NCBI GenBank assembly: GCA_963402885.1
Contig: OY727101.1
Location: 12,162,917-12,226,916 of the forward strand
DNA: 64,000 nucleotides
DNA from: Antedon bifida
Taxonomy: Eukaryota > Echinodermata > Crinoidea > Comatulida > Antedonidae
Direction of reading: 5' to 3'
The stretch's first letter is position 1; each line of letters opens with the position of its first letter. The translations under genes were made by a program, and so were the position numbers. Below are positions 24,730 to 37,600 of the stretch, piece after piece. Below the pieces are notes generated by a model. The model was not told the DNA's origin, searched no databases, and saw only the letters and a program-made list of their open reading frames with translations.

Positions 24730-25085
24730 GCCTACTAGCCTAGGCATAGCCTTATTAGCCTAGCCTAGGCCTAGCTGCTAGGCCTAGTGGTTGGTGTACC
24801 GTGTAGCCTAGGAATAGGAGGCCTAAACTATTCATAGAGCGAGGAGGTCTAGCCAGCTAGGCTATAAATAATTAAATTAGAATTAGGCCAGGCCTATCTA
24901 GAGCCTAGCTAGAGGGCCGGCCCTAGATAGAGAGTAGCTAGGCTAGGCGAGTCCTACTACTAGCTAGAGAGAAGAGAGTGAAAAAGCTAGCGAGAGATTA
25001 AAATTAAGACTTATTATTAATAATAATATTATTACTTATTAGAGTAAGTTCTAGGCTAGGATAGGCTAGGCCTAGTAGTAGTAGC
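24730..25085. repeat. AGGCCT / CTAGC-rich simple tract
   Basis: Repeated permutations of TAGGCCTAG, GCCTAGCC and CTAGCTAG are packed within 350 bp, unlike the flanking DNA. The AGGCCT core also occurs singly across the whole window, often as TAGGCCTAC. Confidence 0.5.
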
Positions 25086-25184
25086 TAGGCATAAATAATA
25101 AACCGTGACTTTAAATATATATATTGCCCCACCCCCTCTTCTACTGTACTGATTTCGGTATTTTAGTATGTATCGTAAGTATAC

Positions 25185-25425
25185 CGTATTGTGTGTACAA
25201 AAAATTCATCATTCAATCATAAAAAGTTTCCACAAACTGTTGACTTGCCTTGTTTTCGTATTATACTATTAATTATATTAAATAGGCCTTGTATTATTAT
25301 ATATACCATGGATTATGTATGTACAAAAAACGTTTTAATCAATCATAAAAAGTTTCCACAAACTGTTGACTTGCCTTGTTTTCGTATTACTATTAGTTAT
25401 AGGCCTTGTGTTATTATATTCATAT
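25185..25425. repeat. Direct duplication of about 110 bp upstream of ADCY10
   Basis: AATCATAAAAAGTTTCCACA followed by AACTGTTGACTTGCCTTG occurs twice, at about 25217 and 25342. The flanks GTACAAAAAA and TAGGCCTTGT are also shared. An apparent 85-residue open frame here is only this duplication and is not considered a gene. Confidence 0.65.
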
Positions 25426-25620
25426 TAATTATTATTAAATATTATTAGTGTCTTTACATTACACTGCATTTGTTATTAATATTATTATGGCGATGTAATA
25501 TACAGTAGTAATATAGCAAGTTTGATTTACTTTTACAATCTTAATTTATATTTTTTTGTCATTTTAAAATTAATTTAGGTGTGATTTCCAGTTTAAAATT
25601 CTGGACATCAAACGTTCAAT

Positions 25621-28600
25621 ATGCAACAACCACAAGTACAGAACCAACTTGCAACTCACGTTCCTGATTTAGTGTTAGCCCCCTCTACAATGGACAGACA
25701 GCTTCCTTTCAGTCAACGCTTAGAAGGAATGTTAATGTTTGCAGATATTTCAGGTAGGACTAATTAAATCTAAGCTATACATTATTCTCATCTTCATCGT
25801 TAGTCTAGATTCTAGGACGGCGATTCGACTTAATTTTCGTCAAAAAAAACATGTTGGCACATATTGCGTGTCATACCTATAGTGGAGCTGAACAAAATCA
25901 AGAAGGCAGCTGAAAGGAATTCTTTGTTAATTATCTATCATATTCATTTCTTTTACATACAAAATGTAATGAAATTTATTTTCCATTTTCCTTTTTCGAA
26001 TAAACCGATCTAATGGCGCATTACGTTTATTGGCGGACTGATAACAGATGAGCCCGTTAAATATACAGCGGAAAATAGTAGTGCAAAGAGGAATGCAATT
26101 TGATATAAAACAAAATTACTTTTATTAATAAAAAAATATTATAAAATTTACAGAAAACACACTTCCCAGTAACTTAGATTAGAATGTTAAAAGCAATGTC
26201 CAATATCAACTGATTGTATTGTGCTGTATAACGGTTCGCAGTGACAGATATGGTAACACAATATACAGTGGTGGTTAAAGACTTCTCAATTAATTTACGT
26301 TGTGGTTGGTTTTATTGTCAAGTCGGAATTTACTTGTAAAAAAACAATACATTTTTGGTCGCTCTCAGATGTTTTCCCCATTCCTATAATTGAGTACAGT
26401 GATGAAACAGACCACATACCCTACCCTGTGTTAAGATTATAAAATAGGTACTAATATAACAATACTATATTTATACAAGCAATACAATTAATATAGATAA
26501 AGTATTTAAAAAGTTGTCATTTACATGAACTAACTATGGTTGGTACAAAAAGAAAACATTTAAAAATTAAAAGTGTAAATACTGTAATTAATTAGTTATT
26601 AACAATTAATTACTGTAACATTGTAACAAACGTATTAATGCAATACACAAAACACGCAATGTTGTTCGGCCTATTATAAATAAATTACAGAAGTACATAA
26701 TTCCAAAACACTACTGTATAGAGTCACGTGACATTAAGATCTCAAATTGCTAGTCATGTGATGTATTTCCTCATATCTGTATAATCCGGGTACATATTGG
26801 TCAGATATGTTTCGATTAAAAATTCCACATGTTTTAATATATTTATATGAAAATTTGACGAAAATGTAATTGTAATGAATACCATTAAAATGGTATTCAG
26901 ATGTGGATCTATTGATCTGTCTGGACCTAAATAACAATGTGATACCATTCACAAAAATGTATTGAACAAAAGATTGTTCAAAATCTTGGAATCTAGATAC
27001 GTAACAATACAACATAATTCAACAATACAAATGTCTCAGCAGATGCCAGAACTGCTTTAACGACAAAACTAAAAACTATACTTTTTAAATTCTTAAAATA
27101 GGGCGTTGGCGTTGCTGCTTTTGGCTTTTGTTCCATCAGTTCGCAGTACGGCGTTTTATCCAAAATAAATAAGTATGCATTGGTAATTGTGAGAAGAGAA
27201 TATAGATGATACATATTTTTGGTTGAAATTAATTTAAATCCACATTGTTTTTGTTTTTATATTATTAGTCCGAACAAAGTAAAAATAACGAGAGTAAATG
27301 TGATGAAAGAGAAAGTGTTCCTTGTTGATGTACTCGTCGTGGGATCAATGATAAAATCCTGCGTACCACGATTACGACTGTTCTTGTTTGCCTTTGTGCT
27401 CGCTTCTTTCATTGCAATAGTGGTCGACATTTTTGATGAGGTTTGTCGATGAGTACTTGATCGTCGAGTTGTTTGTCTTCTTTCGGTCGTCGTCGGATTC
27501 GTCGTTGTCGGGGCCAGTGTTGTTGTATAACACACTGAATCCGGGAATTCGTTCACGTACCTGTCTTTAACTGCTCGAGAAACTCGCTCAGAACCTGTTT
27601 CCCAGTTCAATTCATTCACCTTATACATATTTTCATGAGGTTCTAATAGTATCAGATTCTCGATCGTATGTCCTAGGACTATGTTTGTTATTGTACAGTC
27701 AGAATTGTCTCCGAATCCGGCTATTTTGACGTTGCTATTAACGGAAATACTACCAGTATCATCTTTAATCACGCATTTAACGATGGCGTTGACCCAGTAT
27801 CCACAAATGGTATCGGAGCTGCATGGTGCACCCCCGGAGCCATCAGTTTTCTCTGTAACCGTTGCGATTATCGCGATACTAGAATCATTTATACGCTCAA
27901 TCATGGGTATTGCTCTCCAACCAGGTGATGGATCGCAAGCCATCGTAACGCTAACAATGTACAACATAGAAATCCAAAAAACCAACATGATACCTATTTA
28001 CTGTAGGCCTCGTATGAATTCCAAACAATACTTTGACTGTGTAGGCCTACTAACGAAAATGTCCTGTGTTTCCGATCTGCTCTGATCAGGGAAGAGTGAA
28101 ATGACAGCTCTGATCAACCGTTCAACGAACTGACTGGAATACGCCTTCAGTCTAACTCGAAACTATCTATCCTGTCTCAGTTTATGTTGTGAACCCGCTG
28201 CTTACCACTCACTTAATTATATGCCAATTCCTTCCGCCGAAAGACACTCCTATCGTCTGCTCATAAGTTTAGAAACCACGATTATTGGAGGAATTTCCGC
28301 CACCTTTTCTTTTTAACGATTATTGTGTTGGCCTACCGTGTGCTTATACTGTACTGTGACGTTTATATACCACCTAATAGTTTATGCTACTCATCGTTGT
28401 GGAATTCTTTTGACGACTAGTCGCCGTGTCTCAGTGGGATAGGGCTCGTGTTACAATTCATAGAAACTGGCATATACCACTATTAAGTGCACATTAATTT
28501 TATGCGATTTCATATAACTTTATTCGATGTTCTTATTTGAATTAAATGCCGTTGTTAATCACCATGAAGTTTAAATTCAGGTGTAATAGAAAGCTTTAGA

Positions 28601-31600
28601 ATTAAATTGACAGTTTTAGTACCGTACTTACAATAATGGAATAAGCTGCTGTTGTCGGAATTATGTATTTTACACTACCAGAAAAAGTACATCAACAACT
28701 TTTTAGTGAAAATGAAATTGTATGTTTTATTGACGTCTTTACGATGATTGAAAAAAATGCTTTAAAGAATACCTTTCCATCAAATACTTTAAATAATTAT
28801 GATTGTCGAAATATGTACATTATAACTTTTGACTGAAAGTGGAATTGTACCACTTTCTTTATACATGTTTTATCGACGTGTTACGATGATTGAAAAATGC
28901 TTAAAGATTGTCTCCCAAAAACATGAAAAATAAAGATTAATAAAATAAGACTTTAAATATGCCATATTTAAGTATGTTTTGCTTTAAATTACATTTTTTA
29001 GGTAAATAATTTTTTTTCGATCCAGTTTTTGGTCATAGTGTTATGTGAAATTAAAATGACATATCCAACAAAAAATTAGAAAAGAAAAATTAGGGGGACA
29101 ATATATCTTTAATAAGGCCCTATAAAAAATGTTTTGTTTGCCTGAGGCAAATTGTACACAATACATACATTGTATACATACATCTTTGTAAAAAAAATCT
29201 GTAGATAGGGAATGATAAACAATTAGATTTTTTTTAAATATGGCCTCAATTAATACAATAGAATACATGAATTATAAAACAGAAATAATCATCTTTTTGA
29301 TCGACTAGCGTACTGATTAGTGTTTCAATCAACGACCTCCCTCTCTAACGACGACTGATGCCACCAAGGATATCAAAGCAGTGTCGCCGGCCGTAAACAA
29401 CACATTTGGGCTACAGCGGTAAAAACAACCCCTCCAGGGAAAAGTGACAAATTAAAGTTTAAGGTAGTAAATGTCGACATAAAACGGGCACGATTTGAAA
29501 ATGATTATTATTTATTACTGAAATAATGATTTGGCTCAAAGGTTATTTTAGGCTAATTATTTTTTACGTTATTTTCGTGATTAGGCCCAGAGTTTGAAAA
29601 TAATATAATGTTATGATACAGGAGTATCCTGATGAGTCGATCTGCACAAGAAGACAATCTACTGAGCTCGCCTTTCAAAGACAGGAACTCGTACAGTCCT
29701 TTGATCTTATGTCTGGCTCCGACAAAAGTACTGCATATTCTCCGCGGCGGCGGAACTGATCGTGTCAGCATACCGTTGTTAGATTGCAGTACATGCATGC
29801 GTATAGTGAGAAAGGGTTTGTGTGGGCGACTTCTCGTCCTTAGCCCAGTTTCCACGTGATCTCAAATTATATGTACAGATTGTTGTTATTTTAACAGCAT
29901 GGTTTGCGTTGCTGTAATTATGAAAGATTTCTGTCACTTTTATTTTTTTAAATTTATTAATGATTATGTGCGGTGGGTGGGTGGTGTGGTATCAGACCAG
30001 AATTGTACTGGGAATGTTTAAACTAGAAAGTTTGAAAACCGTACATCATGAAGGGTTCTGTGGGTTTGGGGGGAGTAATAGAATATCAACATGGAAGGTT
30101 ATAAAATACTGGAATGCAGGAGAGGTAGCTCTGGGCGGGTATTTCTTCTAGTTTCTTAAGCGTGGTTCCCACTAGAAACACAATGCCGTAGGCGCAACGC
30201 AAGCGAGTTGACCAATGACAAGCGACAGTTCGAATAATCCATCGCTTGTGATTGGTCAAATTATACTTACGTGGGCTTACTTCCCGGCGTTGCGTTCTAA
30301 TGAGAATCAGGCGTTACTATTACACTATCGTATGATGACAAAAAATGATGAATTATGTAAACAAAATTACTATAAACTGTATACAACTATATTAACCTTT
30401 TCCACTATTGACATTAAGCCCATTGGTTTATTATTTACAGGTTTCACTGCTCTGTGTGAAAAATACAGTTTGAATTCACGTAGTAATGGTACAGATAAAC
30501 TTTCCAAGACGCTGAATGACTATCTCGGTGCCATAGTGGAGAATATCATCGGCTCAGAGGGTGACGTTCTCAAGTTTGCAGGTGAATTACGAATTATTTA
30601 CTATAGGCCTACTAAAATGGTGGATGGACTAACTCGTCAAGGTGACGAGTTCAAATCTAGTTTTGTTCGTAGGTAGTAGCAGGACAGGGAAAACAAAACA
30701 TCCGAATTTTGGGGGAAAGATTCGTAATGCAAAGGACAAACCGTAGTGCCAATATAATAAATATAGTTTATCATCTTGACACAAGCTATGGCCTATAATA
30801 ATACACACAGTGTAAAGTATATATCTAGATATCTCCCTCAAATCCATCTGCTGATGTGGAAGAAAAAATGGGGTGACTTGACCGAGACCAGATTACATTA
30901 AATTATACATAATATATTATATAAATTTGACAGGCATTCTGAAACTGCAGACTCCATACTGTGCATGCTATCATCAGCAACAGACAAAATTTACAAAGAT
31001 ATATGATATGAAGGTGATGATATGATATTAATGCTTGTGTCGCATAAGGTCATGTGATGACGCCAATCAATCAATTAGGTTAATCTGTGTGACAGTAGAT
31101 AGGGTTTTTCGGAGCTAATTGTCTCCTCTTTCAGATACGGTATTTTAAATATGGACATATCCTTTTTAAATCAAGCACCGTTTCTGCTTCCACGCATCAT
31201 ATAAAAAGGTATAGGCAGAGTGGATCAAATTCGGTCCTGCAGTAAAATAAGTTCATTACAACAGATAGACGGAAGTGTGGTGGGGAAGATTGTAACGATG
31301 ATACCCGCTCCAACTATAAATATGTAAATATTTATTGCAGTCCATAATAATTTGAATATAAACAATCGGAATTGAAATTGAAAGTCCACCTCTCAGTCTG
31401 ATTAAACAATGTCTAAATTCAACTCAATTATCAATTTTGAAACTAACCATAAATTGACTTGCAAATTGATAGGTTAGAATACTAGTAACACTGTTTACTG
31501 TTTTCAGGCAGAGCACTTGTCCTAATTCAATTTAACTGAGGCCAATGATAACAACTTTTTATACCTGTGTGGAATTTATCATCTGCAAAAGCATTCACAT

Positions 31601-34600
31601 AAACTTTTCATAGAGTTCATGACTATATGGCGCGCCGGTCCTGTTTAAACAATACGGGATTATGAGGAATAATAGCCCTACACAACACTCGGTTCTCTGT
31701 ACTAGGCTTAGTTTCGGTATGTTAGTTGTGTTCAACGTTCTTCCGTGAAACAGAGTCACATGTTACAACTCTATCTAGTCTGGGTTCCAGACAGAGTTAT
31801 GACTTAATATTAATAGTAAAAAGCTAAATATTTTTTTGCACATATGGCGTTTCATACGGATACTGCTTGAGCTGTAAACTCCAGACAAAAATCGAAACGT
31901 CGACTTGTGGACTAACATAAAAAAGACAATAAAATACAGACTTGGAGCAAGTATAAACTGTATCATACTGTACGGATAATTTAAAAGGTTACAGTAAGGT
32001 GTTATGCAAATTATGACATTTGCTCCTAGAATAGGCTAGGCCACTGTCACACTGAAGTGTGTGTTATGAGTGACAGTTACGTCACAGTGCATCCCCCTCA
32101 ACCCCCTCCCCCACTCTACACACACAATAATATCTTCTTGCAGTGCGTTTATGACAATATGGCAATGCTTGCTTGTATTTGTAGTACTGTATTATGGGCC
32201 TATTATGTACAATGTGTTTTTTTACAGGTGACGCTTTTATTGCGTTATGGAAAGTTAAACGTGACACTCTGGACAATACGATAATTCGCGTTGTCAAATG
32301 CGCACTTCGTATCCAAGAAAAATGTGACAATTGGAACACAGATGTAGGCGTCCGGCTAAAAGTAAAAATAGGTAACTGTTTATATATCTGTATATCCTGT
32401 ATTCTTATAATTTTGAGAAGAATAATTTGCTGCCTAAATTTATTTGCCTTTTTAGTGATAAATTAGTATCCTTTTTAGTTGTTCTTTTTAGAACGGCGAT
32501 TGGTTCGACTTAATATTGATAAAGCTAACAATGTTGGAATACATGGTGTTTCATAGGAATAATACCTTTTTTTCTGGATCTAGTTTACAGAAAAATCGAA
32601 ACGGCGATTTAAAAACATAATAACTAGAGTAAAACATATTGAGCGTTTGAAATTTAAATGTTTTGTGTAGGCCTATCGTTAACAAGTTCTTGTCTTCTTG
32701 ATTTCATTACATCAATGTTATTTTCACTACCACCTAACTATAATGTGATTTATATCAGAACAAAAATAAAACCGAAACAATAATGTTCTCAGCACGTAAT
32801 ACCACACAACCCACGTTTAACCTTGTCAGTAAATTTAAAAATGAACAACTTTTTGTTTAGTGCCTGTATATCGTAGAGAACACTTGCTTACTCTGATAAT
32901 CGTGGAAATATTCAGAACGAGACAAGAACAAATTGAGACAGAATACATTTACAACAGAAAACATCATGAAAAACATAACTTTTATTTGTTTTGTTTCCTC
33001 CCTTGGCGGTAAAGCACCACAATGCTTCTATAAAGAAAAAATGATTGGAAATATGAGTAAATTTTATTTGATTTGTTTCCTCGCTGGTGACAAATGCTTT
33101 ACTTGCTACAGTATAAGAAATACAGTACGAGTGTGAATTAATGAAGATATTGTATTTGTTTCCTCTCTGGTGTAGGCCTACTATTAGTATTATAATAACT
33201 GGTTGAAGGATTTTCATTTGGTCGATGGTGGACTCTGTTGCGTTCATTAAAAAAGTTTTAGAATCGCTGACCGAATGGAATAAAAAGGTTGTCTCCTATA
33301 GTAAATACAACGTACAGTATCCTCAAAGCAATACCTGCTTCAGAGGCGTAGAATGGTTGCTGTCTGAAGGGTGCGAAAATTGTAAATTTTGAAAAATAGA
33401 GCTGCTAGGTTGCCGGAAATTACACCTAAAATAATAACATTTGCCTTTTAATAGATTTAGGTTCAATAGATGAGCTATTGTATAGTTTCGAAGGAAGGGA
33501 AATAACCCGAGTAATTTCGCAATATTGATACTATACCCACTTCGGTTTCAAAATGCAATAAATCATATGCAAAGTTCAATTTACATCGAATTTTTCCAAA
33601 GCCCGTCCACCAAGTAGACTATCAAATTGTAATTTGAATTGCAATAACATTTCTTCATCATCGTCGTTGTCAATCGTTGTCATCATCGTCGTCGTCGTCA
33701 TCATTATCATCATCGTCATCATTCCCATCATCATCATCGTCGTCGTCACCATCATCATCACCATCACCATCGTCATCGTCACCGTCACCACCATCATCGT
33801 CACCATCATCATCATCACCATCATCATCATCGCCACCATCATCATCATCATCAAGTATTTTCCATTTCCTTATATGAAGCTAACCGACCATTTCGGTGCC
33901 ATCTCTCCATCTTCTTCGCTGTAGATATAAGTAATAATTAAAACTCGTAATTAGGTATAGTCTGAGAATATTGTTTTTTTATCTTTTTCGAAATAAGATG
34001 ACTGAAATAAAATTGTTGACCCGTTCTGTTTTTAAAAGTTCATCATTCAGTTGAGAACACAATAATTTCAAGTTCGATAAAACGTGACAACCGAAATTGG
34101 AATAACACAAAACATCTGTCAATTATAATGTTTACAGTCTATATCGACCAATTTTGCTGAATGTATTGTAAACCGTTTCCTTCTTCTTGTTTCAAGTTTA
34201 ATACAGTATTTAAGACGGAACATTTGTTGTTAAATAGATTTTGAACAGAAATTATTTTTTAAAATATATAGTACTATTATGATGATACATTATGATGGAA
34301 ATGTGAACCTTTCTGTGTTTATTATGATTCCAATAGTTTTCTGAAATAGCCTACATATCAATAACATTTTCGGTGTTAGTATTGCCAATTATCTTCTTGA
34401 AGTTGAAAATGTTCACATCGATTTTTGTTTTAAAATCTTTTTAGTAGCCCTTTTGGCTCCTGCTTTTTACACAAAAGGTCTCTTGCGTCTAAAGCGCACC
34501 ATACGCGCAGGGTTTAGCTATTTTTTACGTCGTAAATGATGCACTGCGTAAGTATTCGTATTAAAACGATCGCAGTTTTTAAACAAGCGTGCGTCTGTAC

Positions 34601-37600
34601 TAGCGCGTGTACGTACCGTACTGTGGTGTAAGTTGCGTACCGCGCAAAATACCTACAAGTTGCATTAGTGTGAACCAGCCGGACCTTATTATTGTTAACG
34701 CACGTGTGGTTTTAATTGTGTCTCCTTTAGGTCTTTCTATTGGTCCTTTACAAGTTACATACATTGGTAACGATGAATGCCAGCAAGTGGCCCTGAGCAG
34801 TACGGCTGTTGATGATGCTAATAAAGCGGAAAAGTTTGCCCAGCCAGGCGATATTATCTTGTCTCCCAAAGTGTGGGCTTACGCGCCTGATCACGACCTT
34901 TGTCACATCGAAAAAATGTCTGACGGTAAACATATCCGGGTAAGAAGTTCCATATGTAAACTACCACACAGATGTTCCAATTCACGAGTGTGGTCAAAGT
35001 ACATAATACAGTACTACTTGGCATTAGACCTTATATGACATACGATCTTTATTGACTGAAATATTACAAATTTATGGAATTCTTATTTTTAAGTTTAAAC
35101 TTTAAAAAAGTGAATTTATTTAAATACCGATAATTAAGAAAATATAAAAAATATGGTAAATACTATTAAAATAAAACCAACATCTATTTATTAATTTAAC
35201 AAATCAAATCTTATCTGGTTATCAAAATTTTATTTTCAATGCTAAGTAAGAAATATGTAAAATCTTAATATAGTATTAATATTAGTAGGCCTACTGTAAT
35301 ATGCGTGTTCATTTATCCTTTAATTAACTGTGCTGTCTATTTCAAGGTGATATCCTATGGCCTACCAACTCCAGACGATGATATTTTAGGCCTTGTTAAA
35401 CAGCATGAACTGCAGGCGAACGCTGTTAGTGGGGCCCTACTAGGCATTACTACTCCTGGTAAGCACATTGTGAAAATGAATATTCATTTTACTACATTCA
35501 TTGAAGTGAAAATATTCGTTGGAAAATCTCTCAACTCAATGATAAAAAATGTCTACTGAAAGACTGCCATAAAATACAACAGTGAGTCGCTTAAAAAAAT
35601 CTAATCAGATGGCCAAACCGTTTTAGTATTTAACTTAATACTAATAAGCCTACTCCAGTTCCGACATTTTTTTCCTTTCTTTCATATGCGCGCGGCATAG
35701 CATAATATTATTTCATTCCTTATTATATTCAATTCAATTCTGGTTTATTAAAAATATTAGAATAATATGAATTATACAGTAAGTGTATAGAGGCATTTGC
35801 CCAATTTCATCTCGTAGTAAATACGAGGTTACGAGTGTATTGTGAGGTTCGAGCCTTGCGGGTGCGTAGATCACTTATCATCAGCCCGCCGCGAAAGAAA
35901 GAAACATACAAAATACAAATATATTTAACTTTAATACTCATGTGCTAGTAGGGGTTTTAAAGCACATTTTTTTTTCTTTTATTGCTAATCTAACCTGTTA
36001 TACGTTGTGTTATCATGATATCATGTTTTGTATTCACAGTCAAACGGGTACAGTCTCCAAGAAAGGTGTATGGTAAGGAAGCCAAGATCGACGAGAAGGG
36101 AAGACGTAAGTAGACTTTTCGAACCCAAGAGATCAAATTATTTAGTAGTGTGAAGCGCTGTATATAACATTATAATGTATATGGAAAGAAATAATAACAC
36201 CTACCAAAAGAAAAAGGGAAAAGGGATATTCGTTTTTATTTTTGTTACGGTATAATTTTACTACCGGTGCTTAAATTTTAATTGTTCATACAACATATTA
36301 AAATAGGCCTACTGTATAGTTAAATATTATTTGTTGAATAGGCCTATGCCATTTTAATGTCACACAATAGTTATTCACTTTGCTGGATCGAAAAAAATGT
36401 AATTAAAAGCCAAAAAAATACCTAAAATAAACTAAATCTGTCAGACATTGGTTTTGGTTAAAATTAACCGTTTCTTTTGTTATATATAAATAGTTATTTT
36501 TGTTGATTTTTTTTCTACAGAAGAGAATAACTTTATTAAAACTGTAAAATTACCTTTTCAAAGTCTGATTTGATTAATCTATATTTTTCTGCTTTTTGGG
36601 GGACAATACATCTTACGTTTTGGCCTGCCTCAATTTTTACTTACTGTTACTGTTCTGTATATTTTGTCAAAATCAAAATTAAATGATTTAAATAATATAG
36701 AAATTGGACAATATTAATATTAATAATATTCTATAGTCATTTTCCACAATAAAGTTAGTTTGTTTCTCAGAATGTTATTTCTTTTTACTGATTGTTCTTA
36801 TAATATGTCGGAAGAGTGAAATGTGCATAAACAATCACTTCGCTTTGCTATTACGGAACCACCTATAAGCCGTAACGGAACATTGCATTATGTTTTAAGA
36901 ATTCCACTGAAATAACCACAATAGTATGACTACTGTAAACAGTTTTTAAAGAATGTTGTCACTTTGGAAACTAGGATACATCATTCATTGAAGTTTCTTT
37001 TTTCTGTTTCTCATGTAATTGAAAGAGTTAACGTTTACAACATACCGCATCGCGTCTAAGGTTTGCCTTAAATTAGAAGGTATTAACGCTACGTACATAT
37101 GCGGGGTATGACTTAATAAATACACCTTCAAAGTACCTTCCCATTATTGTCTTTGGTTATACTGTTATTTTCTAGTTTTGGCATATTCTTACTTTTGAAA
37201 TACGATACAAACATCATATTACTACACATTAGTGGATTTCAAAGACACACACTGGAGAGTCGTTAAAAATGTCCAAAACAATGGGTACTTCCCTTAAAAA
37301 CTACTTTGATGTGTTTTTGTTTTCAGTCCGACAAGCAATTTTTCGTCCACCGTCAAAAAGAGAAAAGGCCGTTTTACGAAAATATGTCATACAACCAGTT
37401 TTAAAAAAGGTATTTTTTAAATTTATATTCTAATTGTTGCTGTAAGCCTATTACTCATACTATAATTTACAATAGGAAACACAATAGTTCCTGTGGAATT
37501 TAAGTTCCGGCTGGTTTTAAATTTATTCCGGTGTCAGAGTAGGTACAGTAGGCCTACAATTTACCATACCGTCGGTGTGTGGTGATTTATATGGTCTGTT

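Larger units (their letters stand above)
20749..25620. other. Head-to-head intergenic region between the PAN-domain gene and ADCY10
   Basis: This 4.9-kb stretch separates two divergent genes and must hold both promoters. It contains several dispersed repeats, an ACGTCG satellite (22490-23215), a foldback repeat (23428-23667) and an AGGCCT-rich tract (24730-25085). I found no exon in it. A 5' UTR exon of ADCY10 may end or begin near the acceptor-like TTTCCAG at about 25585. Confidence 0.45.

Noticed and set aside
25191-25448. 85-residue protein with two repeats
   Set aside because: It is a direct DNA duplication in an AT-rich intergenic region; no signal or domain.
29553-29859. Protein-coding gene on either strand
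   Set aside because: The related sequence at 52031-52190 is not open, and neither frame shows a domain or splice-consistent structure.
33576-33924. Open frames rich in Met, Ser or Ile/Val
   Set aside because: They are six-frame translations of a trinucleotide microsatellite, without start context or domains.
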